Shown one piece after another: positions 54,093 through 63,314 of a stretch of DNA of 64,000 bases. How positions within the stretch are numbered: the stretch's first letter is position 1; every line of letters starts with the position of its first letter. The DNA comes from Agrobacterium vitis (GTDB lineage: Bacteria > Pseudomonadota > Alphaproteobacteria > Rhizobiales > Rhizobiaceae). The translations under genes and the position numbers were made by a program. The stretch spans positions 749,001 through 813,000 of the forward strand of contig NZ_JACXXJ020000005.1 in assembly GCF_014926405.1 (NCBI RefSeq), read 5' to 3'. Under the pieces are notes generated by a model. The model ran no database searches. It was not told the origin of the DNA and worked only from the letters and a program-made list of their open reading frames with translations.

Positions 54093-55205
54093 ATGAAACC
54101 GATCAATATTTTCCGTTCTGGCACCCATACCGACAGCCGAGGCAGGCAGTTTGCTTTCTCGGATGCCGATCTGCAGGCTGTTGCCTCCCAATATGATCCG
54201 GCGCTGCACCATGCGCCGATCGTCGTCGGCCATCCCAGGGATGATCATCCGGCCTATGGCTGGGTCAAGTCGATCTCGTTCCAGGACGGCCAGCTGGTTG
54301 CCGAGCCTGAGGATATCGAACCTCAGTTTGCCGAACTGGTCAAAGCGCGCCGGTATCGCAAGGTGTCCGCCAGCTTCTATTCGCCTGACCATCCCAACAA
54401 TCCGGTTCCCGGAAAATACTATCTTCGCCATGTCGGCTTTCTCGGGGCAGCTGCGCCGGCCGTCAAAGGCCTGAAGGCGGTCGAATTTGCCGACGACGAG
54501 GATGTGATCGCATTCGATGATGTCGTTGCACCGACGCGGGCAACCTCAGGCTTCGACATGGTCTTGAAGGCCATTCGAGGCATGCGGGATTTCATCGTCG
54601 CCGAAAAGGGCGCCGATTTTGCCGATGGCCTGATCCCGTCCTTGCAGATCGATTCCATCACCGAGACGGCCGACCCATTGCGCATGGCGGACGATATCGC
54701 GCCTGCGCCTGACGCCACCAACTACTCAGCCAAAAAAGAGGACGACATGGACAAGGAACAGGAAGCCGCCCTGAAGGCGCGCGAAGAAGCGTTGGCCAAA
54801 CAGGAGGCGGACTTTGCCGAAAAGGTAAAGACTGATGTCGAGGAACGGCGCAAAACGCGCGCGGTGGAAGATGCCGCCTTCGTTGAGCAGCTGTCTGCTG
54901 CCGGAAGGCTGCCGGTTGGCCTCAAGCCGCTGGCCACTGTACTGTTTGCTGACCTGAGCGATGGCACGATCTCGTTTTCCGAAGACGGAACCGAGAAGTC
55001 GATTTCTCCGCGCCAGGGCCTGCGGGATCTGTTGAGCAAGCTGCCTTTGCCGGTCGCAACCGGAGAACTGGCCACCGGCGACGGTCCGGATTTCTCCGAT
55101 CCGCTTCACGTCAAGGACGCCATCAATGTCGAAATCGCGGCGGCAAAGGAGCGTGGCGAACACTTGTCGGCCGCAGAAGCCGCCATGCGTCTCACCAAGC
55201 GCTGA
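54093..55205 (+). CDS. Head protease/scaffold protein (Mu gpI-like)
   Basis: 370 residues. The N-terminal Mu I protease domain has MKPINIFRSGTHTDSRG, HHAPIVVGHPRDDHPAYGWV (His), and RKVSASFYSPDHPN (Ser). A C-terminal coiled coil (ALKAREEALAKQEADFAEKV, about 222-260) acts as scaffold. Processes and guides capsid assembly. Confidence 0.92.
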   Translation: MKPINIFRSGTHTDSRGRQFAFSDADLQAVASQYDPALHHAPIVVGHPRDDHPAYGWVKSISFQDGQLVAEPEDIEPQFAELVKARRYRKVSASFYSPDHPNNPVPGKYYLRHVGFLGAAAPAVKGLKAVEFADDEDVIAFDDVVAPTRATSGFDMVLKAIRGMRDFIVAEKGADFADGLIPSLQIDSITETADPLRMADDIAPAPDATNYSAKKEDDMDKEQEAALKAREEALAKQEADFAEKVKTDVEERRKTRAVEDAAFVEQLSAAGRLPVGLKPLATVLFADLSDGTISFSEDGTEKSISPRQGLRDLLSKLPLPVATGELATGDGPDFSDPLHVKDAINVEIAAAKERGEHLSAAEAAMRLTKR

Positions 55206-55223
55206 GGCCGGAAAGGGTCAACC

Positions 55224-55595
55224 ATGAACAAGCTTATCAAGTCCTTCATCGCCTCGACGGCGATCGGTCATCAAGTGCAGGTCAAGGCTGGAGCCAATGA
55301 TGGCGAAGTGACGCTGGCGACGGCATCCACAGACACCATCATCGGCGTGACCGATTACCCGGGCGGAGCCGCCATCGGTGAGCGGATCGACGTGGTCCTG
55401 CTCGGCGAAACCGAAATCCAGGTCGGCGGCACGATCGCGTTCGGTGCGTTTTTCACAGCCGACGCCAACGGCAAGGCCGTCGCGGCCGCACCTGCTGCCG
55501 GCGTCAATGCCCGAACCGGAGGCATTCTAACGGTCAATGCCGTCCTGGGCGACATTGCCCGCGTCCTCGTCACCCCGAACCGGATCCAGGGCTGA
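55224..55595 (+). CDS. Capsid decoration protein (DUF2190)
   Basis: 123 residues, all-beta, Ala/Gly/Thr-rich. DUF2190 pattern with TIIGVTDYPGGAAIGERIDV, the Ala-rich AAAPAAGVNARTGGI, and a C-terminal RVLVTP. Stabilises the capsid surface. Lies between protease and capsid genes as usual. Confidence 0.88.
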   Translation: MNKLIKSFIASTAIGHQVQVKAGANDGEVTLATASTDTIIGVTDYPGGAAIGERIDVVLLGETEIQVGGTIAFGAFFTADANGKAVAAAPAAGVNARTGGILTVNAVLGDIARVLVTPNRIQG

Positions 55596-55622
55596 TCGCC
55601 CTAAAGCCCAAGGAGAGCACCT

Positions 55623-56555
55623 ATGAGCGGCACGCCGTTCCCTATCGATCCGGTCCTGACCGGCATTATCATCGCCTACAAGAACAATACGCTGATCGCC
55701 GATCAGGTCTTGCCGCGCCTGACGCCAAACCTTCCCAAGAAGAAGTTCACCTGGTGGCAGTTCGACTTCGGGCAGTTCATCACCGTGCCTGACACGAAGG
55801 TCGGCCGCAAATCCACGCCGAACGAGGTTGAGTTCCAGGCTGAAGAGGTCGAGGACAAGACCGAAGACTACGGTCTCGATGACGTGATCCCGCTCGATGA
55901 CATCAACAATGCACCGCCCGGCTATGATCCACGTGCCTTCTCGGCGCAAAAGCTGATCGACCTCGTGCTGCTCGATCGGGAGGTCCGTGTCGCCAGCAAG
56001 GTCTTCAACAGTGCGACCTATGACGCGGCAAACAAGGAGACCCTGACTGGAACGGACAAATGGTCCAATGCTGCAAGCGATCCGATCGCACAATTTTCTC
56101 AGGCGGCCGACAACATGATCATTCGTCCGAACAACCTGGTTATCGGCCGGGTCGAATGGACGGCGCTGCGCACCAACGCGAACGTGCTCAAGGCTCTGAA
56201 TATCTCCGGATCCGATAAGGGCATGGCGCGAAAGGACGCGGTCGCGGATTTGTTGGAGCTGGATGACATCATCATCGGCGAAGGCTGGATCAATCGGGCA
56301 AAGAAGGGCCAGCCCGTGACCCGCCAGCGTGCCTGGGGCGACAAGGCGCTGCTGATCCACAAGGCGCCGCTCGCCAGCTCCATCGATGCAACGCCGACAT
56401 TCGGCTGGACCGCTCAGCATGGCGACCGCATCGCCGGTTCGATCGACGAGCCGAAGGTCGGTCTGAAGGGTTCAGTGCGCGTCCGCTCCGGCGAAAGCGT
56501 CAAGGAAGTCATCTCTTCCAGGCAGCTCGGCTACCTGTTCGAAGGCGTCATCTGA
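55623..56555 (+). CDS. Major capsid protein
   Basis: 310 residues, strong AAGGAG site. HK97-type coat protein by position and by features such as KFTWWQFDFGQFITVPDTKV, EDYGLDDVIPLDD and AFSAQKLIDLVLLDREVRVA. It differs from the Mu gpT sequence and is nearer to the coat proteins of siphophage-type Mu relatives. Confidence 0.88.
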   Translation: MSGTPFPIDPVLTGIIIAYKNNTLIADQVLPRLTPNLPKKKFTWWQFDFGQFITVPDTKVGRKSTPNEVEFQAEEVEDKTEDYGLDDVIPLDDINNAPPGYDPRAFSAQKLIDLVLLDREVRVASKVFNSATYDAANKETLTGTDKWSNAASDPIAQFSQAADNMIIRPNNLVIGRVEWTALRTNANVLKALNISGSDKGMARKDAVADLLELDDIIIGEGWINRAKKGQPVTRQRAWGDKALLIHKAPLASSIDATPTFGWTAQHGDRIAGSIDEPKVGLKGSVRVRSGESVKEVISSRQLGYLFEGVI

Positions 56556-56663
56556 CGGTCCTCAATGTGATGACGGCCTCCAGCGGCATCTGTGCCGCAG
56601 GAGGTTCTTTTCCCAAGCATCGCCAGGCGTCGTCGTTTTGGCAAGCAACCTCAGGAGACCATC

Positions 56664-56873
56664 ATGGCTACGAAGAATACCGAAGCGACCGGCTCGGCCG
56701 AACCGAAAACCGAAGTCGTGCTGATCAAGCCGGCGCGCATCGATGGCGTCAAGTGCATGCCGGGCAAGATGGTTTCCGTCGACGCGACTGTGCTTGAGCA
56801 ACTCCGCGATAATGGTGCGGTCGTCAAGCCGGACGAGGACGCCAATGCAAAGCCGACCGGGAACGCCGAATGA
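56664..56873 (+). CDS. Small hypothetical phage protein (Mu gp35 position)
   Basis: 69 residues. MATKNTEATGSAEPKTEVVL then a compact core (IKPARIDGVKCMPGKMVSVD) and a disordered acidic tail. AGGAGA site before the ATG. ATGA overlap with gp36. Confidence 0.75.
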   Translation: MATKNTEATGSAEPKTEVVLIKPARIDGVKCMPGKMVSVDATVLEQLRDNGAVVKPDEDANAKPTGNAE

Positions 56874-57283
56874 CCATCTATGCAACGCTGTCCGATATCA
56901 TTGAGAGGGCCGGGGAGGACGAGATCCTTCAGGTCGCCGATCGTGACCGCGACGGCGTTGCAGATCCAGATGTGATCGCGGCGGCAATCGCAACTGCCGG
57001 CAGTGAGATCGATGGCTATATCAGCGTTCGCTATCGCTTGCCGCTTCCAGCCGTGCCGAACCTCATCAAGACATGGGCGGTGTCGATCGCGCGCTACCAC
57101 CTGCATATCAACGGCGCGCCGGATCATGTCGTGCGCGATTGGAAGGCGGCGATGGATGGCCTCAGGGACGTTGCACGTTCGGTTATCAACCTGCCTGTCG
57201 ATGAAGCCGGCAGCCAGCCGGTCGATGGTGCCGGCCGGGTCATCCTGGTGAGGCCGACGAAAGATTTCGGAGGCTTTCTATGA
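56870..57283 (+). CDS. DUF1320/Mu gp36-like head-tail connector
   Basis: 137 residues. DUF1320 pattern: YATLSDIIERAGEDEILQVA, ATAGSEIDGYISVRYRLPLP and VPNLIKTWAVSIARYHLH. Binds at the head neck. ATGA overlap with gp37. Confidence 0.92.
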   Translation: MTIYATLSDIIERAGEDEILQVADRDRDGVADPDVIAAAIATAGSEIDGYISVRYRLPLPAVPNLIKTWAVSIARYHLHINGAPDHVVRDWKAAMDGLRDVARSVINLPVDEAGSQPVDGAGRVILVRPTKDFGGFL

Positions 57284-57699
57284 TCGGCCAAATCATCGTG
57301 CGGCTGAAGGCCAAGACCTCGATCACCGACATTCGGCCGGCCGAGGATCTGGAAGCCCTTTCCAACGGCGTGTTGCCGCCCAATCGCACGGTCTTCGTTT
57401 TACCGTTTCGAGAGGCAGGAAACCCGAACCAGTTTGCGACGGGCGGGTTTCGCCAGTCGGTCGATGTCTGGTTCATCGTCGCCTTTTTCATTCGCCGCTA
57501 TGACGACGCCAAGGGCGGCAGCCGGGTGACCGAATTCGAGCAAATCCGACAGGAGATCGAAACTGCGCTCGCCGGCTGGGCGTGGGATGAGCACGAGGAC
57601 TTGTTCGAGCTTGTCTCCAGCCAAGCCAGCGCGTTCGGCAAAGGCACAACGATCTTTGCCCAGACCTGGAAAACCACCAGAACCCTGGAGGCATCATGA
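57280..57699 (+). CDS. Mu gp37-like neck/tail terminator protein
   Basis: 139 residues. Features IIVRLKAKTSITDIRPAEDL, VFVLPFREAGNPN, and VDVWFIVAFFIRRYDDAKGG fit the gp37 (DUF1834-like) family. Overlaps both neighbours by 4 bases. Confidence 0.85.
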   Translation: MIGQIIVRLKAKTSITDIRPAEDLEALSNGVLPPNRTVFVLPFREAGNPNQFATGGFRQSVDVWFIVAFFIRRYDDAKGGSRVTEFEQIRQEIETALAGWAWDEHEDLFELVSSQASAFGKGTTIFAQTWKTTRTLEAS

Positions 57700-57866
57700 C
57701 CAACCCGCAGACGGGCGGCAGCTATCGCCGCAATCCGGACGGCAGCCTGACCCTGATCGAGGCCGACGCGCCAGCCCCAATCGATCAGGAAATGACTGCG
57801 GCCGAGCCAAGAACCGAAACCCAAGACGCGGCAGACGAGAGCAGCGGCAAGAAGGGAAAGGCCTGA
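57696..57866 (+). CDS. Small hypothetical phage protein, 56 residues
   Basis: MTNPQTGGSYRRNPDGSLTL then an acidic, disordered tail ending KKGKKGKA-like (SSGKKGKA). In the position of the short gp38/DUF2635 genes of Mu-like phages. ATGA overlap with gp37. Confidence 0.7.
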   Translation: MTNPQTGGSYRRNPDGSLTLIEADAPAPIDQEMTAAEPRTETQDAADESSGKKGKA

Positions 57867-57869
57867 GCC

Positions 57870-58796
57870 ATGACGAAATACGCACGCAACAAGGCCCTGC
57901 TGGTCAAGATCGAAGGCGCCTATGGCACCGATGCCGCACCGACCGGGGCCGCCAATGCCATTCAGGCCAGCAATTTCAATTTCGAACCGCTGCTGGGAAC
58001 CGATGTCAGCCGCGATCTGATCCTGCCCTATATGGGTCACCAGGGCGTGATCCTGACCGGCAACTATGCGCGGGTCGGATTCGATGTCGAGGTTGCCGGT
58101 TCAGGCGCGGCCGGGACAGCGCCGGCCTGGGGCGTGCCGATGCGCGCCTGCGGCATGGCCGAAGTGATCACGGCGGGAGCCGACGTCAAATATACGCCGA
58201 TCTCCAACGGGTTCGAATCCGCCTCGATCTATTTCGTGCAAGACGGCACCAGGCATGTCCTGCTTGGCGCGCGCGGTACGTGGAAACTCTCGATGCAGCC
58301 GAGCCAGATTGCCCGCTACAGCTACACGCTGACCGGTTTGCTTGGCACGATCACCGATGCCGCCAATCCAGCCATTGATCTGACCAAGTTCATCAAACCG
58401 GTCCCGGTTTCCAAAGCCAACACGACATTTTCTTTGCTCGGCTATGCCGGTGACTGCGAAGCGTTTTCGTTCGATCTGGGCGGAGACATTCAAACACGCT
58501 TGCTGATCAACGCTGAGAGCGTCGAATTTACCGATCGGCAGATGACGGGCGAAGCAACGATGTCGGCGACGACGCTTGCAACCGTCAACTGGTTTGCCAA
58601 AGCCCAGGCGCACGAGACCGGCGTGATGGCCGCCCAACACGGCACGGTCGCCGGCAATATCGTCCAGTTTGATGCCGCCCGTGTGCAGATCGGCCGCACG
58701 ACCTACGAGGAAAACCAGAAGATCCTCAACAACAAGATGCCGCTGATGGTCCTGCCGACCATTGGCAACGACGAATTCACCATCACCGTCAAGTAA
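57870..58796 (+). CDS. Tail tube protein
   Basis: 308 residues. MTKYARNKALLVKIEGAYGT start, mostly beta with many Thr/Gly (GNYARVGFDVEVAGSGAAGT; KLSMQPSQIARYSYTLTGLL). It matches siphophage tail-tube proteins rather than the Mu sheath/tube pair, and no sheath gene precedes it. Confidence 0.82.
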   Translation: MTKYARNKALLVKIEGAYGTDAAPTGAANAIQASNFNFEPLLGTDVSRDLILPYMGHQGVILTGNYARVGFDVEVAGSGAAGTAPAWGVPMRACGMAEVITAGADVKYTPISNGFESASIYFVQDGTRHVLLGARGTWKLSMQPSQIARYSYTLTGLLGTITDAANPAIDLTKFIKPVPVSKANTTFSLLGYAGDCEAFSFDLGGDIQTRLLINAESVEFTDRQMTGEATMSATTLATVNWFAKAQAHETGVMAAQHGTVAGNIVQFDAARVQIGRTTYEENQKILNNKMPLMVLPTIGNDEFTITVK

Positions 58797-58828
58797 GCCC
58801 CAAGGGCGTTTCAAAGAGGCTTTGAAGC

Positions 58829-59281
58829 ATGTTCAAACTCGTTCCAACCCTGACTGCCTGGTGGCCGGTTTCCGTGCTGGAACCGGACAATGACCATCCT
58901 GGCACGCTGAAGGAGAGCACGTTCGACGTTGAGCTGGTGATCCGGGGCAAGGACGAACTGAAACCCTATGACGACAAACGGGCCGAGCTGGTCAAGCAGC
59001 TGCCGACCGCCGAAGAGTTCGCAGCCGATTACAAGGCCGCGTCGGCAAAGGCGGATGATATCCGCAAGCAGATCGAGGCGCATGACCAGAGCATGTTCCA
59101 TCTGATGGTCAGCAATTGGCGGGGTGTGATTGACGCCAACGATCAGCCGCTGCCGTTCTCGGCCGACAATCTGGATATGGCGCTCGGCTTGGACCGGATC
59201 CGCGTCGGCCTCAACCGGGCTTACGAAGAAGCGGTGTCAAACGACAAGGCACGCTTGGGAAACTCCAAAGCCTTGCACTGA
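58829..59281 (+). CDS. Tail assembly chaperone (G-type)
   Basis: 150 residues, mixed acidic helices (DELKPYDDKRAELVKQLPTA). Position between tail tube and tape measure is that of lambda gpG. Six codons before its stop, the zero-frame codons GGA AAC preceded by G form a slippery heptamer that leads into the next ORF by a -1 shift. Confidence 0.85.
   Translation: MFKLVPTLTAWWPVSVLEPDNDHPGTLKESTFDVELVIRGKDELKPYDDKRAELVKQLPTAEEFAADYKAASAKADDIRKQIEAHDQSMFHLMVSNWRGVIDANDQPLPFSADNLDMALGLDRIRVGLNRAYEEAVSNDKARLGNSKALH
59257..59263 (+). other. Programmed -1 ribosomal frameshift site G-GGA-AAC
   Basis: Perfect X-XXY-YYZ heptamer in the right phase (zero frame TTG GGA AAC). The -1 frame is open from 59263 through the ATG of the DUF1799 ORF to its stop at 59637, giving a 269-residue fusion. 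Confidence 0.8.
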
Positions 59282-59331
59282 GCTGGGCATGTCATCGGAC
59301 AGGCAAGACAGACCGAACCAAGCCGCAGCAA

Positions 59332-59637
59332 ATGACGGACACTGTCCGCGACGAGTTCGCGGCCTTCGGTCTTCAGATCGAAGCGGATGACGATGGAGGC
59401 GATGAGGGCTTCGATCCTGTCGCCGCCTGCAATTGGAACAGCCTCATGGCGTTCCTTGCCTGCGACACGCAGTGGCGCGTCGTCGGTGTCGGCCGTGGCG
59501 GCATGATCTGGATCGGCCTCGATTACACCGCCTGCGATGTGGTGTTTCGCAGGGGCAGATACGGCGATCCGGTATGGGATGATTTGCGGGTGATGGAAGA
59601 GGCGGCACTGCCCGTCCTCAACAGTGGAGACGAATGA
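59332..59637 (+). CDS. DUF1799 tail chaperone extension (T part, -1 frame)
   Basis: 101 residues from the first ATG, but there is no ribosome site before it and its frame is exactly -1 to the chaperone gene and open back to the slippery site, so it is probably made only as a G-T fusion. DUF1799 features: ACNWNSLMAFLACDTQWRVV, MIWIGLDYTACDVVF. In lambda-like phages the fusion binds the tape measure protein. Confidence 0.85.
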   Translation: MTDTVRDEFAAFGLQIEADDDGGDEGFDPVAACNWNSLMAFLACDTQWRVVGVGRGGMIWIGLDYTACDVVFRRGRYGDPVWDDLRVMEEAALPVLNSGDE

Positions 59638-62600
59638 TGGCCACCCCTTTGAAACTTGCCGCCACCGTCACGCTCGATGCCAGCCAGGTGCCGGCTGGCG
59701 CACAGGCGACCAAGCAGGCGATTGCCGGTATCGGCACTGAGGCATCGACCAGCACCACCAAACTCCAGCAGATGATTGCCGCACAGACCGGTTTGGGATC
59801 TCCTGCCGCCAATCAGAATGTCCGCGAGTGGACTGGCGCTCTGGCAATGCAGGGGCGTTCGCTTGACGAGTTGCGGGCCAAATACAATCCGTTGTTTGCG
59901 ACCATTAATCAGTACAAGGCGTCGCTGACCGAGATCCGCACCCTTCATGCTCAGGGCGTGCTGTCCACCGACGAAATGACGGCTGCGATCTCGCGCAATC
60001 GGCAGGCGACGCTTGCCTCGATCGATGCGATCAAGGGCCGTAATTCGGCGATGAATGGCGATCGGGAAAGTCAATTCCGCCGCCAGAACCTGACCTATCA
60101 GGTCTTCGATATCGGGCAGTCGGCGGCACTTGGCATGCCGCTCAGCATGGTGGCCATGCAGCAAGGCCCGCAAATCATCCAGATGTATGCCGGCCAGGGC
60201 GGCGTGAATTCGGCCCTGAAGGATCTCGGCACCATTGCGTCTGGGGCAGGGCGGTTGATCACGCCGCTCACGGTTTCAATCGGTGGCCTCACGGCCGCTG
60301 CACTGGTCGGTGCCAGCGCCTGGAACGGCTATCTCACATCCACCAAAGAGGTTTCGACGGCAGCCAATGGCCTGGGCCGCGCCGTTGCCGGAACGGCCAC
60401 GCAAATGGAAGCGGCTGCTCAAGCCGGAGCGGCCAGCGCCGGCGTCTCGGTCAAGTCGGCGCGCTCGATGGAAGCGGCCTTCTTACGCACCGGACGGATC
60501 GGCAATGAGAATTTCGAAGGCTTGATTTCGATCAGCAAGGATTTTGCCGCAACGATTGGCACGGATGCCGCCTCGGCCGGCCAGGCGCTGGCTGATTTGT
60601 TTGCCGATCCGGCCAAGGCTGCCCAGGTTCTCTACCAGCAATATGGGCTGATCGATGCGGCCACGGCCAAGCAGGCGACCAATCTGGCCGCGCAGAACCG
60701 GCAGTCCGAGGCGCAAGCCGTGTTGCTGAAGGCGCTTCCCCCGCAGCTGGCGTCAGCTACGCAAGCGACAACCGCCCTGGGTCGGGCTTGGGAAGGGGTT
60801 AGCACGGCGTCCAGCAATGCCTTCGATTGGATCGGAAAAACAATCGATAAGGGAGCAGGCATCAAGACCCTGGCAGAACGGATTGCCGGGCTTCGAAACC
60901 AGCTCTCTGTCGGTGGACCGACCGGGCGCGGCGCGCGCGGGTCTGATAAAATCCAGGCTGAACTCGACGCCTTGCTGGCGCAGCAGGCCAGTGAACAGGC
61001 TGCCGAGGCTGAACGCCAGCGCAAGGCCGCCGAGATCCGCAAGAGCCAAGCCGCCTTGAGTGCGGCCGACGCCGTGCCTGCCAATGCAGATGCCGCCAAG
61101 CGCCAAAGCTTGACCAACAGCATTGCGGCCATGCAATCGGGCCTGACCATCCAGTCACTCAGCCCCGAGGATCGTGCCAAGCTGACCGCTGGCATCGAGG
61201 CGCAGACGAGGGCGCTCGATGCGCTCAACAATCGCCAGGCCCGCGCAGCGGAAATGGACCGGCTGGATATCCAGATCCAGAACGAGCGCAATCCTTTGGT
61301 TCGTGCCGATCTGGAAGCACGCCGTACCCGGCTGCAAATGGCCGACCAGGAATTGAGTGCCGAGCAGGTCTCGGCCGAGGCCGCTCGCGCCCGCAATCGG
61401 GTTATTCAGGAGACGATTGCATCGTCGCAGGCGCAGGCGGCGGATATGCAAGCGGAAGCGTCGATCCGGGAAAAACTCAATGCCCAGGTCGCGGCTGGCA
61501 CGCTGACCAGCGAACAGGCGCAGACCCGTCTTGAAGCCGAATTGCAACTGCGTCCGCTGATCGCTGCTGCGGCCCTGGCTGAAGGGGATGCAAAGACCAA
61601 GCTGCTCGACACCATCAACCAGCTGCGGGCCGGTTATGAGGGACTTGCCGCCTCGCAGCGCGATGCCAGTGCGGCCTCCTATCTCCAAAGCCAGACCGCC
61701 ACGGTTGATCGGCTGCGCTACCAGACCTCGATTGCCACGAGGCCGGCCTCCGATCAGTCCGCTTTGCTGGCGCAGTATGACGCCGAAGTCAAAATCCGCG
61801 AGTTAGGCACCGACCCGACATCGAAGCGGGCCGACGATATCCGCCGCGTCGCCCGCGAAACCGCTGCCTGGAATACCCAGCTCGCCAAAACCACGGAAGC
61901 CTGGAATTCAGTCCAGCAATCGGCCGGCAACACGATCGACAGCATTGTCGACGGCCTGTCGTCCGGCAATATCAAGGATGCGGCCAAAAACATTGTCAGC
62001 GACATCAACAAGACCTTCCTGGAACTGGCGGTCAAGAACCCGTTGAAGAATGCCCTGCTTGGCACATCCTCGGGAACCCTGAGCGATGTCGGCGGGATCA
62101 GCGGCATCCTGTCACGGTTGTTTGGCGGTGGATCGGATACGGCTTCGATTACCAGCAAGGCGTTGGGACAATCGGTCGGCTCGATGCAGGTGACGGCTGG
62201 TACCGTCATGTTGAATGGCGGAGTAACCAGTGGATTAACCGGCCTGCTCGGCGGCTCGCAATCGGCTGCCAACAGCAATTCGAACATCCTGGATTTGTCG
62301 GCGTATCGCAAAGCCATCAGCTCGATTGAAAGCGGCGGCAATTACTCGGCGCTTGGTCCGGTGACGGCCTCCGGCGACCGTGCTTACGGTGCGTATCAGG
62401 TGATGGGGTCTAATATTCCTTCCTGGACCAAATCAGCGCTTGGCACCTCGATGACGCCGAACGAATATCTGGGCAGCTCGCAGGCGCAGGACGCGGTGTT
62501 TAACAAGTATTTTGGCGCGTCGGTTTCTAAATACGGCAATGCCCAGGACGCGGCCTCTGTCTGGTTTTCCGGCAAGCCGATGGCCAGCGCCGGCAATGCC

Positions 62601-63314
62601 ACGGACGTTTTGGGGACCACCAGCACAGCCTATGTCGATAAATTCAACTCGGCCCTGGGCAATGTCACGGGTTCCACCAACAGTGCGGCCTCCGGACTTG
62701 GCGGCTTGAACAGCGCAACCGGCGTTGCCGCCAAAGGCCTCGACGGTCTCGGTTCCGGCATGGGCAAGTTCGGCCAGGTGCTGGCCCAGGCGCAGGCATC
62801 GGGCAATGGCGGACTGGCCTCCTTGCTTGGCGGCCTGACTTCGTACGGTCAGTCGGTCTTTAACTCATCAAGCCAGTTCCAATCGGCGATCCTGAGCGGC
62901 GGGATCGGTCTTTATTCGGGAGGTGGCTATACCGGCGCCGGCGGCGTCTATGAACCGGCCGGCGTGGTCCATAAGGGTGAGATCGTCTGGAGCCAGTCCG
63001 ATATTGCCCGTGCCGGTGGTCCGCACACGGTTGAAGCCATGCGGCTTGGCAAACGCGGTTACGCCGATGGCGGCGTGGTGGACAGCTATCCGACACCGAA
63101 GCGGCTCTGGTCTGCGGCCAACGGCAATGACCAGCCGGGGGCAGGGGTATCGGCGCCGCGCAGTGCCACCATCACCCTCAACATGGCCGGAGCCTATGGC
63201 AAGGATGAGATGCGGGCCGAAGCCTATGCCGGCATGCAGCAGGCGCTCGATGAATATGACCGGGCGATGCCGGACCGCATGCAGACGATCAGCGCGCATC
63301 CGAGGTGGCGATAA
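59634..63314 (+). CDS. Tape measure protein with internal lytic-transglycosylase-like segment
   Basis: 1226 residues. Long helical Ala/Gln-rich body, two hydrophobic stretches near 190-230 (LITPLTVSIGGLTAAALVGA), and coiled coil around 440-680. About residues 886-1005 resemble a soluble lytic transglycosylase/muralytic domain: YRKAISSIESGGNYSALGP with the catalytic-type Glu, and AYGAYQVMGSNIP. The length sets the tail length; the domain would cut peptidoglycan on DNA entry. ATGATG start overlaps the DUF1799 stop. Confidence 0.9.
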   Translation: MMATPLKLAATVTLDASQVPAGAQATKQAIAGIGTEASTSTTKLQQMIAAQTGLGSPAANQNVREWTGALAMQGRSLDELRAKYNPLFATINQYKASLTEIRTLHAQGVLSTDEMTAAISRNRQATLASIDAIKGRNSAMNGDRESQFRRQNLTYQVFDIGQSAALGMPLSMVAMQQGPQIIQMYAGQGGVNSALKDLGTIASGAGRLITPLTVSIGGLTAAALVGASAWNGYLTSTKEVSTAANGLGRAVAGTATQMEAAAQAGAASAGVSVKSARSMEAAFLRTGRIGNENFEGLISISKDFAATIGTDAASAGQALADLFADPAKAAQVLYQQYGLIDAATAKQATNLAAQNRQSEAQAVLLKALPPQLASATQATTALGRAWEGVSTASSNAFDWIGKTIDKGAGIKTLAERIAGLRNQLSVGGPTGRGARGSDKIQAELDALLAQQASEQAAEAERQRKAAEIRKSQAALSAADAVPANADAAKRQSLTNSIAAMQSGLTIQSLSPEDRAKLTAGIEAQTRALDALNNRQARAAEMDRLDIQIQNERNPLVRADLEARRTRLQMADQELSAEQVSAEAARARNRVIQETIASSQAQAADMQAEASIREKLNAQVAAGTLTSEQAQTRLEAELQLRPLIAAAALAEGDAKTKLLDTINQLRAGYEGLAASQRDASAASYLQSQTATVDRLRYQTSIATRPASDQSALLAQYDAEVKIRELGTDPTSKRADDIRRVARETAAWNTQLAKTTEAWNSVQQSAGNTIDSIVDGLSSGNIKDAAKNIVSDINKTFLELAVKNPLKNALLGTSSGTLSDVGGISGILSRLFGGGSDTASITSKALGQSVGSMQVTAGTVMLNGGVTSGLTGLLGGSQSAANSNSNILDLSAYRKAISSIESGGNYSALGPVTASGDRAYGAYQVMGSNIPSWTKSALGTSMTPNEYLGSSQAQDAVFNKYFGASVSKYGNAQDAASVWFSGKPMASAGNATDVLGTTSTAYVDKFNSALGNVTGSTNSAASGLGGLNSATGVAAKGLDGLGSGMGKFGQVLAQAQASGNGGLASLLGGLTSYGQSVFNSSSQFQSAILSGGIGLYSGGGYTGAGGVYEPAGVVHKGEIVWSQSDIARAGGPHTVEAMRLGKRGYADGGVVDSYPTPKRLWSAANGNDQPGAGVSAPRSATITLNMAGAYGKDEMRAEAYAGMQQALDEYDRAMPDRMQTISAHPRWR

